A stretch of 64,000 nucleotides of DNA from Kribbella pratensis. Lineage in GTDB: Bacteria > Actinomycetota > Actinomycetes > Propionibacteriales > Kribbellaceae. The notes beneath the pieces were generated by a model. That model had not been told where the DNA came from. It saw nothing but the letters and a program-made list of their open reading frames with translations, and made no database searches. Made by a program: the position numbers and the translations under genes. The DNA lies in assembly GCF_004365355.1 (NCBI RefSeq), contig NZ_SODP01000005.1, positions 62,001 to 126,000 on the forward strand. Reading direction: 5' to 3'. Of this stretch, positions 25,399-33,789 are shown one piece after another (positions within the stretch are counted from its first letter, which is position 1; every line of letters starts with the position of its first letter).

Positions 25399-26028
25399 AT
25401 GACGGATATCAGAACTGCGATTGCGGCCGAGCGCACCGAGCTGGCGGAGGTGCTGGCCGGACTGTCGGAGGACGACTGGGACCAGCCCACGCTGTGCAAG
25501 GAGTGGCGGGTGCGGGAGCTGGTCGCGCACATCACTATGCCGTACCGGATCTCGACGCCCCGGTTCCTGGCCGGACTGATCCGGGCCGGCGGCAAGTTCG
25601 ACCGGTACGCCGACCGGCAGGCCCGCGCGGACGCTGCCGCGCTGTCATCAGCCGAACTGCTCGAATGCCTTCGCCAGAACGTCAACCACCCGTGGAAGCC
25701 CCCGGGCGGCGGCTACGTGGGCGCACTGTCCCACGACGTGATCCACGGCCTCGACATGACCATTGCACTGGGGATCGATCGCCAGGTCCCCGCCGGGCGA
25801 CTGCATTACATCCTCGACGACATGAACCCCCGGCAGGTCAAGTACTTCGGTGTCGAACTCAACGGCATCCAGCTGCAGGCCACCGACCTCGACTGGACCT
25901 ATGGCACCGGCACACCGCTCACCGGCGCCGCCCAGGACCTCCTGTTGGTTCTCTGCGGCCGCACCCTTCCACCGAACCACCTGACCGGCACCGACGCAGC
26001 CCGTTTCACCGCTGGAGTGACCCGATGA
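25399..26028 (+). CDS. Maleylpyruvate-isomerase-type (mycothiol-dependent) DinB-fold protein
   Basis: 209 residues. AERTELAEVLAGLSEDDWDQPTLCKEW region and RVRELVAHITMPYR form the N-terminal helices of the MDMPI/TIGR03083-type fold, with the His in VAHI and another in LSHDVIHGLDM matching the metal-binding triad. Relatives use mycothiol. It follows the ECF42 gene by 18 nt and overlaps the VOC gene by 4 nt, so all four plus-strand genes from 23867 are likely one transcript. Confidence 0.78.
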   Translation: MTDIRTAIAAERTELAEVLAGLSEDDWDQPTLCKEWRVRELVAHITMPYRISTPRFLAGLIRAGGKFDRYADRQARADAAALSSAELLECLRQNVNHPWKPPGGGYVGALSHDVIHGLDMTIALGIDRQVPAGRLHYILDDMNPRQVKYFGVELNGIQLQATDLDWTYGTGTPLTGAAQDLLLVLCGRTLPPNHLTGTDAARFTAGVTR

Positions 26029-26411
26029 TCATCAGCCTCCCGATCGAGGACCGGCCCCGCTCGCACGTCTTCTACCAGGAAGCGCTCGGCCTGACGCCGG
26101 TCGGCGAGCTGGACGAGGAGGGCATCCCCGAGCCCTTACAGTTCGCCCTCGCGGACGACGTCCGCCTCATGCTCATCCCGACCGACGGCTTCGGCTGGGT
26201 CCTGGGCGACCAGCCCGCCGCGCAGCGTGGCCAGAGCGAGTGCATCCTCACGGTGACCGTCGACAACGAGGCTGCCGTCGACGCACAGACCGCCAAGGCG
26301 ATCGCCGCCGGAGCGGTGCAGGTGACTGCGCCCACACGCAAGCCGTGGGCGTACCTGGCCACCTTCACCGATCCGGACGGCCATCTGTGGATGGTTACTA
26401 CTACCGACTGA
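26025..26411 (+). CDS. VOC-family protein
   Basis: 128 residues. It opens IISLPIEDRPRSHVFYQEAL and ends FTDPDGHLWMVTTTD, the VOC module boundaries. ATG 26025 overlaps the previous stop (ATGA), which fixes the start. The function within the ECF42-linked group is unknown. Its last 11 bp overlap the convergent serine hydrolase. Confidence 0.82.
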   Translation: MIISLPIEDRPRSHVFYQEALGLTPVGELDEEGIPEPLQFALADDVRLMLIPTDGFGWVLGDQPAAQRGQSECILTVTVDNEAAVDAQTAKAIAAGAVQVTAPTRKPWAYLATFTDPDGHLWMVTTTD

Positions 26412-27927
26412 GCAGGCGGAGGTTCGCTGCGCGGGCGGTGGCTCGCACGATTCCGGTGGGGTGGTGACGGAACAGGCGTCCGCCGTACCTGAACCACTCC
26501 ACTTGGCCGGCCGTGCCGCGGACGAAGTTGGCGCGGATGTGGGTCGAAGTGCCGTCTGGGTTCAGGGCGAGCACGTAGTCCTTGCGGTAGAAGGCGAGAC
26601 GGAGGAGCGGCTCCCCACCCGCGCCGGCGACCAGTTGACCCTTGTCGGCGGTCACGTCGAGTGCCAGGTCCGCCGGCTTGCCGTCGACACCGATCTGCTG
26701 CGAGACGTACGTTCCTTCGTACTCCGCGAGCCGGCGCGGCGGCAGCTCCCGCGGTACGGCGGGAAGGTTGTTGAGGCCGGCGAATTCCTGCAGCGCCCAG
26801 TCGTCCGCGAACAGCTCCGCGACCAACAGCGGACCGCTCTCCGAGTCGGTCAGCAGCGTGATCGCGAAGTCCCGCTGTGGCACGAACAGGAAGCCGGAGT
26901 GCTGACCGGACCAGTCACCACCGTGCTGCACCACCGTCGGACCCTGCGCAGTCGGACGCAGCATCCAGCTGACGCCCACACCGTTCAGCTCGACGAACAG
27001 AGTGCCGCCGGGACCGGGGTGAGACTGCATCGCCAACCGGCTGCGGTCGCTGAGCAGGTGGGGGAGATCCCGATGACCCAGGTGGTACCGCGCGTACCGC
27101 AGCTGGTCGCGGGCGCTCGAGATGAGCCCGCCGATCGACTGCAGGCTGCGCGGAATCGCATCGAACGACGGCTCCACGACCGCCTTGCCGTCGACGATGT
27201 TGTGCGACGCGGCGACGCTGAAACCGCCCAACTCGCTCCGGAAGAACCGGCTGTGGTCGAGCCCGAGCGGATCCACCACGAGCTCGCGGGCGGCGATCTC
27301 GTACGGCTTGCCGGTCACCACCTCGATGATCCGGCCGGCCACCCCCAGCGAGGCGTTGTTGTACGCGAACACCTTCCCGAGCGGGGTGAGCTGCGGGACC
27401 TTCGCCATCCCGGCGACGTACTTCGCGAGAGCGTCGTCGCCCTCCCCGTAGTCCTCGAGGTAGTCGCCCTGCCAGCCAGCGGTGTGGTTCAGCAACTGGC
27501 GCACGGTCACCCGCGCCGCGACAGAGGGGTCCGCCGTCTGGAAATCGGGCAGGTACGCGCGCACCGACCGGTCGAGGCTGACCCGCCCGCGCTCGACGAG
27601 CCGCATCATCACGGTCGCGGTGAACGTCTTGGTGGTCGAGCCGATCCGGAACACGGTGTCGCCGGACACCGGTTCGTTGGTGTCGACGCTGGTGACGCCG
27701 AAGCCGCGAACGTACTCGCGACCGCGGTGCCAGAGACCGAGACCGACACCCGGGATCGCGTACTTCGCCATCCCGGCCTCGATCTTGTCGGCCAGCCGCC
27801 CGAGCGCGACCGGTTCCCGTGTAGCGGTGGCTGATGCGGGCAGAGCTGATGCAGGCAGAGCTGGGAGCGCGGCGACCGGCACGGCGGCAGCGGCGGACTT
27901 GAGCACGGTACGACGAGTGAGCGACAC
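26401..27927 (-). CDS. Tat-exported serine hydrolase (beta-lactamase/DD-peptidase family)
   Basis: 508 residues. TRRTVLKSAAAAVPVAALPA is a twin-arginine signal. The three serine-hydrolase boxes are present: GSTTK (SxxK, about residue 96), YNN (in FAYNNASLG), and HGGDWSG (HxG). A C-terminal domain of about 100 residues after PRRLAEYEGTY resembles the lipocalin-like tail of esterase/penicillin-binding relatives. It probably acts on an ester, lactam or D-peptide outside the cell. GTG 27927 follows AAGGAGA. It is divergent from a DNA-binding gene that may control it. Confidence 0.88.
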   Translation of the reverse strand: MSLTRRTVLKSAAAAVPVAALPALPASALPASATATREPVALGRLADKIEAGMAKYAIPGVGLGLWHRGREYVRGFGVTSVDTNEPVSGDTVFRIGSTTKTFTATVMMRLVERGRVSLDRSVRAYLPDFQTADPSVAARVTVRQLLNHTAGWQGDYLEDYGEGDDALAKYVAGMAKVPQLTPLGKVFAYNNASLGVAGRIIEVVTGKPYEIAARELVVDPLGLDHSRFFRSELGGFSVAASHNIVDGKAVVEPSFDAIPRSLQSIGGLISSARDQLRYARYHLGHRDLPHLLSDRSRLAMQSHPGPGGTLFVELNGVGVSWMLRPTAQGPTVVQHGGDWSGQHSGFLFVPQRDFAITLLTDSESGPLLVAELFADDWALQEFAGLNNLPAVPRELPPRRLAEYEGTYVSQQIGVDGKPADLALDVTADKGQLVAGAGGEPLLRLAFYRKDYVLALNPDGTSTHIRANFVRGTAGQVEWFRYGGRLFRHHPTGIVRATARAANLRLLSR

Positions 27928-27970
27928 AGCACGTTCTCCTTGGGCGACAGGGAAATGCTTCCGTTCACGC

Positions 27971-27998
27971 TATTATTACCAAACTTGGGACTAATGGT
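27971..27998. promoter_or_regulatory. AT-rich divergent promoter with a small dyad
   Basis: The 99-bp gap between the serine hydrolase and the ArsR-like gene has an AT-rich island beginning TATTATTACC. TATTAT (27971-27976) could serve as a -10 element on the plus strand and its complement on the minus strand. CCAA-AC-TTGG (27979-27988) is a small inverted repeat, a possible site for the adjacent regulator. Confidence 0.4.
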
Positions 27999-28026
27999 GA
28001 CCCGTGAAAACCCTGGAGCGACCCTG

Positions 28027-28563
28027 ATGGACCAGCCGTCATCCACTCCGGTGTCGGACCTGCTCCTGCACCCGATCCGCTGGCGGATCGTCCAGCGCGT
28101 CCTCGGCCGCGAGGTGACGACGACCGATCTGAAGCGCGACCTCCCCGACGTCCCGAGCACGTCGCTGTACCGCCACGTCGCCGTACTCATCGACGCCGGC
28201 TTCCTCACGGTGGTCCGGGAACGGAAGGTCCGCGGTACGACGGAGCGCACGCTCAGCCTGGACCAGACCAAGGTCGGCCGGATCGACGAGCGCGAGGCGC
28301 GGGCGATGACGCCGGAGCAGCACCGCCAGGCGTTCCTGATGATGCTCACGCGCCTGGCCGCGGACTTCGACCGCGCGGTCGAGCGCGGCGATCTGGAGAC
28401 CCGGCTGCCCCAAGTCGGCTACAGCCAGCTCGCCCTGTACGTCGCTCCCGAGGACCTCGACGCGATCCGCGAAGGGATCAACGCCGTCATCGAGCCGCAC
28501 CTGACCGAAGCCCCCGGCAAGGACCGCGTGACGCTGTCGCTGATTGCACTCCCGGACGACTAG
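28027..28563 (+). CDS. ArsR-like winged-helix regulator
   Basis: 178 residues. LLLHPIRWRIVQRVLGREVTTTDLKRDLP followed by STSLYRHVAVLIDAGFLTVVRERKVRGTTERTLSL forms an N-terminal winged helix of the ArsR/YlaC-like type seen in actinobacterial regulators. The C-terminal helices (about 85-178) are probably for dimerisation or ligand binding. ATG 28027 is selected for GGAGCGACCCTG upstream; ATG 27994 is also in frame. The obvious target is the divergent serine hydrolase. Confidence 0.8.
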   Translation: MDQPSSTPVSDLLLHPIRWRIVQRVLGREVTTTDLKRDLPDVPSTSLYRHVAVLIDAGFLTVVRERKVRGTTERTLSLDQTKVGRIDEREARAMTPEQHRQAFLMMLTRLAADFDRAVERGDLETRLPQVGYSQLALYVAPEDLDAIREGINAVIEPHLTEAPGKDRVTLSLIALPDD

Positions 28564-28565
28564 AT

Positions 28566-29600
28566 CTAGAAGCTCCCGGACGTCTGGAGGCGGCGACGCA
28601 GGTGGGCGTGCTCGATCGCGGGCGGCGTGGCGTTGTAGTTGTCGGCCGGGTCCAGCTCGGTGCCGGGCGGGACGATCTCGTCGATCCGGTCGAGGATGTC
28701 GGCGGTCAGGTCGAGCTCGGCGGCCGGGAGCAGGCTGTCGAGTTGTTCCTGCGTGCGTGGGCCGATGAGGACCGAGGTGACGGCGGGGTGGGACCGGGCG
28801 AAGGCGACGGCCAACTGGGGGAGTGTTACACCGACCTCGGCGGCCAGCGTGGACAGCTTCGCGACCGCGGCCGCCTTGGCCTGGCCGGTGGGGCTGGACG
28901 GGTCGTAGTGGCTCGGCCGCCCGCTGGCCCGGTGGCTCGATGACAGGTCGGTCCGCCCGGACAGCCAGCCCCCGTTGAGCGGGCTGAACGTCAGTACGCC
29001 GAGGTTGTGCCGCTGCGTCACCGGGAACACCGACGCCTCGGGCCGACGCGTCAGGATCGAGTACATCGTCTGCTCGGTCAGGAACCGGTGGGTGCCGCGA
29101 CGCTCGGCGGTCCACTGCGCCTCGACGATCGTCTCGGCCGGGAACATCGACGAACCGAACGCCAGGATCTTGCCCGCCTGGACCAGATCCGACAGCGCCG
29201 ACAACGTCTCAGCGGGATCGGTGTCGTGGTCCGGACGGTGCAACTGGTACAGGTCCAGGTGATCGGTGCCGAGCCGCCGCAGACTCGCCTCGACCGCTTG
29301 CCGGATCCAGCGGCGGGAGGCGCCGCTCTGGTTCGGGTCCTCGCCCATCGGCAGGCCGAATTTGCTCGCCAGGACGACGTCGTCGCGCCGGCCGCGGATC
29401 GCCGTACCGACGATCTCTTCGGACTCGCCGGCGGAGTAGACGTCGGCGGTGTCGATCAGGTTGATCCCCGCGTCGACGGCGCGGTGGATGATCCGGACCG
29501 AGTCCTCGTGGTCGGGGTTGCCCATCGCGCCGAACATCATCGCGCCGAGGGCCACGTCGCTGACCGAGATACCGGTGCCGCCGAGGGTTCTGCGATTCAC
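28566..29600 (-). CDS. Aldo/keto reductase
   Basis: 344 residues, AKR barrel. DTADVYSAGESEEIVG supplies catalytic Asp and Tyr, VVLASKFG the Lys, and LDLYQLHRPD the His. The C-terminal NADPH-binding SVLIGPRTQEQLD is present. It reduces aldehydes or ketones with NADPH. GTG 29600 follows AAAGG. It is divergent from the AraC-type gene at 29715, which is the likely regulator. The 3' end lies 2 nt from the convergent ArsR-like gene. Confidence 0.92.
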   Translation of the reverse strand: MNRRTLGGTGISVSDVALGAMMFGAMGNPDHEDSVRIIHRAVDAGINLIDTADVYSAGESEEIVGTAIRGRRDDVVLASKFGLPMGEDPNQSGASRRWIRQAVEASLRRLGTDHLDLYQLHRPDHDTDPAETLSALSDLVQAGKILAFGSSMFPAETIVEAQWTAERRGTHRFLTEQTMYSILTRRPEASVFPVTQRHNLGVLTFSPLNGGWLSGRTDLSSSHRASGRPSHYDPSSPTGQAKAAAVAKLSTLAAEVGVTLPQLAVAFARSHPAVTSVLIGPRTQEQLDSLLPAAELDLTADILDRIDEIVPPGTELDPADNYNATPPAIEHAHLRRRLQTSGSF

Positions 29601-29714
29601 GGGTGGTGCCTTTCTCGTGGTGGTCCTTTCATCAGAGCACCGCGCGGCGTCCGGGCGTGAGCGTCATCCTGGCGCCGGCTTGCGCGATCCTGTCAAAGTC
29701 GCTCCACTGGAGAG

Positions 29715-30575
29715 GTGGATCTGCTCGACGAGCTCAGGACTCTGATCATTCGGCATACGGCCGGCCAGCGCGGGCACAGCGTGCACCTGATCGACGGGGT
29801 CCAGGTCAGCCGGCGCGACGAACCGACCGAGCTGACCGCGGGCATCGCCCAGCCGTCGGTCGCGATCGTTGCCTCAGGCGTCAAGCTGACGTTGCTCAAC
29901 GGCGTCCCCTACGAGTACGGCGTCGGCCAGTTCCTGGTCACCTCGCTGGATCTCCCGGTCGTCGGCCAGGCGTTGAAGGCGACGCCGGACGAACCGTTCG
30001 CCGTCGTCAGCCTGCGACTCGATCCGGTCGAGATCGCTCCGTTGCTGCTCGACACCCCCGAGCGGAAGCCGCAGTACGCCGGTCTCGTGGTGAGCGATGC
30101 GACACCTGACTTGCTCGATCCCGTCGTCCGGCTGTTGCGGATCGCCGGCCGCCCGGACGACGTACGGGTGCTTGCGCCGGGCATCCGGCGGGAGATCCTG
30201 TGGCGGCTGCTGACCGGTGAACAGGGCGGACTGGTCCGGCAGATCGGTCTGGCCGATGGAATGCTGGCGCACATCTCTCGAGCGATCAGCTGGATCCGCC
30301 GCCACCACAACGAACCTCTTCTGGTCGCGGACCTCGCCGAACTGGCCGGCATGAGCCCGTCGACGTTCCACCGGCATTTCCGCGCGGCGACCTCGATGAC
30401 ACCGATCCAGTTCCAGAAACAGATCCGTCTGCAGGAGGCCAGGGTCCTGCTCCGCACGCAGTCCCTCACCGCGGCAGAGGTCGGCTTCCAGGTCGGCTAC
30501 ACCAGCTCCGCCCACTTCACCCGGACCTACCATCAGGCGTTCGGCCGGACACCGGGCGAGGACCGGAGCGCCTGA
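29715..30575 (+). CDS. AraC-family transcriptional regulator
   Basis: 286 residues. The N-terminal 170 residues are an AraC_N (cupin-like) domain beginning HSVHLIDGVQVSRRDEPTE. The C-terminal pair of helix-turn-helices (about 185-282) includes LVADLAELAGMSPSTFHRHFRAATSMTP region and AAEVGFQVGYTSSAHFTRTYHQAFGRTP region. It probably activates the divergent aldo/keto reductase gene. GTG 29715 follows GGAGAG. The last 59 bp overlap the convergent DUF1365-CFAS gene. Confidence 0.9.
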   Translation: MDLLDELRTLIIRHTAGQRGHSVHLIDGVQVSRRDEPTELTAGIAQPSVAIVASGVKLTLLNGVPYEYGVGQFLVTSLDLPVVGQALKATPDEPFAVVSLRLDPVEIAPLLLDTPERKPQYAGLVVSDATPDLLDPVVRLLRIAGRPDDVRVLAPGIRREILWRLLTGEQGGLVRQIGLADGMLAHISRAISWIRRHHNEPLLVADLAELAGMSPSTFHRHFRAATSMTPIQFQKQIRLQEARVLLRTQSLTAAEVGFQVGYTSSAHFTRTYHQAFGRTPGEDRSA

Positions 30576-32448
30576 GCAGCAACTGGCCCACGTCGAGATA
30601 GCCGGAAGCGAACCCGGCCTCACTGTAGGCCAGATAGAACTCCCACGTACGCCGGAAGCTCTCGTCGAACCCCTGCGCGCGGATGACCGGCCAGTTCGCG
30701 GTGAACTGCCGCCGCCAGCGGCGCAGCGTCTCGGCATAGTCCGGACCGAACCGATGATCGGCCTGCACCACCAGCTTGGTGTGGCGGGCCAGCGTCTCGT
30801 CGATCGCGGTCCGGGACGGGATCAGGCCGCCCGGGAAGATGTACTTCTGGATCCAGCTGTACGAGTTCCGGGTCGCGAGCATCCGGTCGTGGTCCATCAG
30901 AATCGCCTGCAGTGCAACGGATCCGCCGGGTGCCAGCAGCCGGTCGAGCGTGCCGAAGTACTCCGGCCAGAACTCCTCGCCGACGGCCTCGATCATCTCC
31001 ACGCTGACGATCACGTCGTACGAACCGGTGACCGCGCGATAGTCCTGCAACCGCAGGTCGACGCGATCGCTCAGCCCGGCGTCGGCGACCCGCTCGCGCG
31101 CAAGTGTCAGCTGCTCGCTGGACAACGTGATGCCGGTGACGTGGGCGCCACGGCGTGCGGCGGCGATCGCGAGCGTGCCCCAGCCGATGCCGATCTCGAG
31201 CACCTGACTGCCTCGCCGGACCCCGGCCAGATCGAGGATGCGCTCCACCTTGCGCGTCTGGGCGTCCTCCAGGGACTGCCCGGCGCTCTCGAACATGGCT
31301 GAGCTGTACGACATCCCGGGGTCCAGGAAGGCCGCGAACAAGGCGTTGCTGAGGTCGTAGTGCGCCCTGATGTTGCTGCGGGCACCATTCGGGGTGTTGC
31401 GCAGCCGATCGGGGACGCGCTGCTCGACCAGCCGACGGAAGCGCTGCATCCAGTGCGGCACGAGCTGAGCGAGCTGCGCGGCGAACGGGGTGAGCAGTTC
31501 GCCGAGGTCCGTGCCGTCGGCGGCTGTCCAGTCGCCTGCCGTATAGGCCTCGCCGAGACCGATCTTCGGGTTGTGCGCGAGCCGCTCGAACATCGCGTCA
31601 GGCCGGGCGATCCGCAGCGTCGGCGCGTCCGGGCCACCGCCGCCGCGGACGGAACCGTCCGGGTAGACCGCACGGACCGGCACGCGGTCGAGCACGCGGT
31701 CGACGATCATCCGGGCAGCGCGGCCACGCAAGGTCTTCCGCGTCTTCCGCTTCACGACCGGCAGGCGTCGCGCCCACAGGTACAAGCCGTGCACCCGGAT
31801 CAGTGCCGACACCCGCTGCGGCATGAGTGGCATCCGTACGGCGGCCGCGAGCACCGCGCGGCGAGTGGCCGGTCGCGGTACGCCTTCGAAGCTCGCACCG
31901 AAGACCGTGTGGTGGCCGCGGGACAGACTGACCTGGACCCGCACCCGGCTGCGATCGAGCTCGAACCGGAGTCGGTAGTCGCCGGACACGTCGTTGAACG
32001 GCGAGACGTAGAACTTCTTCGCAGTCTCGGCATTGCCGTGCGCATCCGGCGTGAGCAGGTACGTGTGCCGTTCGCCGTACGTGTTGTGTACCTCGGCGAC
32101 GACGTATGGGCTGTCGATGCACCAGAACACGGTGATCGGGTCGAAGACGTGGCCAAGTACGCGGGCGTTGGACAGCATCACGATCCGGCCGTCGTACTCG
32201 ATGCCCTGCTCGGCCAGGTACCGGCGTACACCGGCTTTGATCGTCGGACCGTCGCCGCCCAGATGATCGCGTACGTCGAACCCGCCGAACGGCCGCAGGT
32301 ACCAGGGCAGGCGCGGCAGGTCGTCGAGGTCGACGAGCCATTGGTAGACCCGGTGCCGGAACGCGTGCCGGATCGGGATCGACCGGGCGTGCCGGACGAA
32401 GCCGGTGACGACCGCCGGAAGGGTGGGGAACTCACCGACGACCGTCAC
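30517..32448 (-). CDS. DUF1365 - cyclopropane-fatty-acyl-phospholipid synthase fusion
   Basis: 643 residues. Residues about 10-215 are DUF1365: VFDPITVFWC (101-110), EVHNTYGERHTYLL and KKFYVSPFND. Residues about 260-625 are a CFA-type SAM methyltransferase: HYDLSNALFAAFLDPGMSYS (363-382) is the CFAS signature and VLEIGIGWG (416-424) the SAM motif. The enzyme part transfers a methyl group onto unsaturated acyl chains of membrane lipids. DUF1365 proteins commonly accompany cfa genes as separate proteins; here the two are one chain. GTG 32448 overlaps the FAD oxidoreductase stop by 4 nt. Expression is probably controlled by the CarH-like repressor. Confidence 0.9.
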   Translation of the reverse strand: MTVVGEFPTLPAVVTGFVRHARSIPIRHAFRHRVYQWLVDLDDLPRLPWYLRPFGGFDVRDHLGGDGPTIKAGVRRYLAEQGIEYDGRIVMLSNARVLGHVFDPITVFWCIDSPYVVAEVHNTYGERHTYLLTPDAHGNAETAKKFYVSPFNDVSGDYRLRFELDRSRVRVQVSLSRGHHTVFGASFEGVPRPATRRAVLAAAVRMPLMPQRVSALIRVHGLYLWARRLPVVKRKTRKTLRGRAARMIVDRVLDRVPVRAVYPDGSVRGGGGPDAPTLRIARPDAMFERLAHNPKIGLGEAYTAGDWTAADGTDLGELLTPFAAQLAQLVPHWMQRFRRLVEQRVPDRLRNTPNGARSNIRAHYDLSNALFAAFLDPGMSYSSAMFESAGQSLEDAQTRKVERILDLAGVRRGSQVLEIGIGWGTLAIAAARRGAHVTGITLSSEQLTLARERVADAGLSDRVDLRLQDYRAVTGSYDVIVSVEMIEAVGEEFWPEYFGTLDRLLAPGGSVALQAILMDHDRMLATRNSYSWIQKYIFPGGLIPSRTAIDETLARHTKLVVQADHRFGPDYAETLRRWRRQFTANWPVIRAQGFDESFRRTWEFYLAYSEAGFASGYLDVGQLLLRRSGPRPVSGRTPDGRSG

Positions 32449-33692
32449 CAGCGCACCCCGAAGGACTCCGCCGCCGCGACCCCGGCGCGACAGCCGTCCT
32501 CATGGAAGCCCCAGCCGTGATACGCCCCCGCGAATGCGACCCGGCCGGTGTTCAACTCCGCCAGCCGGCTCTGCGCGGCCACCGCCGTCGGGGTGTAGAT
32601 CGGGTGCTCGTACTCCATCCGCGCGATCACCTTCGCCGGATCGACCGCCTCGGCACCGTTCAGCGTGACCAGGTATGTCTCCTCGGTCTCGAGGCCCTGC
32701 AACCGATTCATCCAGTACGTCGTGAGCGGCGCGTCGTCGCGGACGACGTAGTTCCAGCAGGCGCGGGCGTTCTTCGTTGCAGGTAGCAACGATGAGTCGG
32801 TGTGCAGGACGGTCTCGTTCCGGCTGTACTCGAACTGTCCGAGCACCGCCTTCTCCGCAGGCGTCGCGTCCGTGAGCAGGTCGAGCGCCTGATCGGCATG
32901 CGTCGCCAGCACGACCCGGTCGAAGTCCCTTGTGTTGCCGTTGGCAACGGTTGCCGTCACGCCGTCGGGGTGGCGATGTACAGCCTGGACAGGAAGTCCG
33001 GTCCGGATCGCATCCAGCCGCGCGGCGAGGGCATCGACGTACTGCCGGGAGCCGCCGGTGACGGTCAGCCACTGCGGCGAGCCGCTCACCGAGAGCATCC
33101 CGTGGTGGTCGAGGAACCGGAACAGGTACCGCGCCGGGTAGCTGAGGGCCGAGCCGCCGCCGCAGGACCAGACGCAGGAGACGACGGGGACGGCGTACAA
33201 GCGGATGAAGGCCGGGCTGAAACGCTCTGCCTCGAGGAACTCGCCGAAGGTCGCGAGATCGTCGTCGCCGGTCCGCTCGACGTAGGCGGCGGCGCTGCGG
33301 TGGAAGCGGCGTACCTCGGTCAGCAGGCGGAGGAAGCGTGGGTCCGACAGGCGGCGGCTCTGGGCGAAGACGCCGGTCAGCCCGCGACCGCCGGCGAACT
33401 CCAGGCCGGTGGCCGGGTCGCTGATGCTCATGCTCATCTCGGTCGGTCGCGTCAGTACGCCGAGCTCCGCGAACAGCCGGCGGAGCAGGGGATAGGTACG
33501 GGCGTTGTGCACGATGAAGCCGGTGTCGATCGAAAGCGGGCGGCCGGCGGGGTCGGTGACGTCGTGGGTGTGGGCGTGCCCGCCCAGCCGCGGTTCGGCT
33601 TCGAACAGCGTCACGTCGTACCCAGGGGTCAGTAGATACGCGGCGGTCAGGCCGGACACTCCGGCGCCGACCACGGCCACGGTCTCTCGCAT
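32445..33692 (-). CDS. FAD-dependent oxidoreductase (flavin amine-oxidase type, CFA-associated)
   Basis: 415 residues. VAVVGAGVSGLTAAYLL (5-21) and LFEAEPRLGGHAHT bind FAD. IDTGFIVHNARTYPLLRRLF, VPVVSCVWSC and TYWMNRLQGLE are blocks of the flavoprotein family encoded with DUF1365 and cfa-like genes. It probably acts on phospholipid acyl chains (desaturation or oxidation) before or after methylation; related genes in proteobacteria belong to singlet-oxygen and furan-fatty-acid systems. ATG 33692 follows GAGG. Its promoter (-35 TTGACA, -10 TAATCT) is overlaid by the 11-bp repeats. Confidence 0.88.
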   Translation of the reverse strand: MRETVAVVGAGVSGLTAAYLLTPGYDVTLFEAEPRLGGHAHTHDVTDPAGRPLSIDTGFIVHNARTYPLLRRLFAELGVLTRPTEMSMSISDPATGLEFAGGRGLTGVFAQSRRLSDPRFLRLLTEVRRFHRSAAAYVERTGDDDLATFGEFLEAERFSPAFIRLYAVPVVSCVWSCGGGSALSYPARYLFRFLDHHGMLSVSGSPQWLTVTGGSRQYVDALAARLDAIRTGLPVQAVHRHPDGVTATVANGNTRDFDRVVLATHADQALDLLTDATPAEKAVLGQFEYSRNETVLHTDSSLLPATKNARACWNYVVRDDAPLTTYWMNRLQGLETEETYLVTLNGAEAVDPAKVIARMEYEHPIYTPTAVAAQSRLAELNTGRVAFAGAYHGWGFHEDGCRAGVAAAESFGVRW

Positions 33693-33708
33693 CGGCGGTA
33701 CCTCACAT

Positions 33709-33730
33709 CTTTGTCTAAGGTTTGTCTAGA
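33709..33730. promoter_or_regulatory. Two-site CarH-type operator on the FAD oxidoreductase promoter
   Basis: CTTTGTCTAAG (33709-33719) and GTTTGTCTAGA (33720-33730) are contiguous 11-bp direct repeats. Read on the minus strand both fit nnTnnACAnnn, the head-to-tail operator unit described for Thermus CarH. They cover the end of the -10 and the likely start site of the minus-strand operon. Confidence 0.8.
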
Positions 33731-33759
33731 GATTAGGCAGGTCGCCTCGGACTTGTCAA
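33730..33759 (-). promoter_or_regulatory. Sigma-70 type promoter of the FAD oxidoreductase / DUF1365-CFAS operon
   Basis: On the minus strand, TTGACA (33759-33754) and TAATCT (33735-33730) are separated by 18 nt, close to consensus for the primary sigma factor. The expected start is near 33723, leaving a leader of about 30 nt with GAGG before ATG 33692. Confidence 0.75.
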
Positions 33760-33783
33760 AGGACTGTCTAGAGTTTGTATAGT
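33751..33783. promoter_or_regulatory. Three-site CarH-type operator overlapping the carH promoter
   Basis: ACTTGTCAAAG (33751-33761), GACTGTCTAGA (33762-33772) and GTTTGTATAGT (33773-33783) are three contiguous 11-bp direct repeats, all fitting nnTnnACAnnn on the minus strand. They run exactly from the plus-strand -35 (TTGTCA, 33753-33758) to its -10 (TATAGT, 33778-33783) and also cover the -35 of the opposite promoter. The GTG of carH follows 6 nt after the -10, so its mRNA is probably leaderless. Confidence 0.85.
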
Positions 33784-33789
33784 GTCCTT

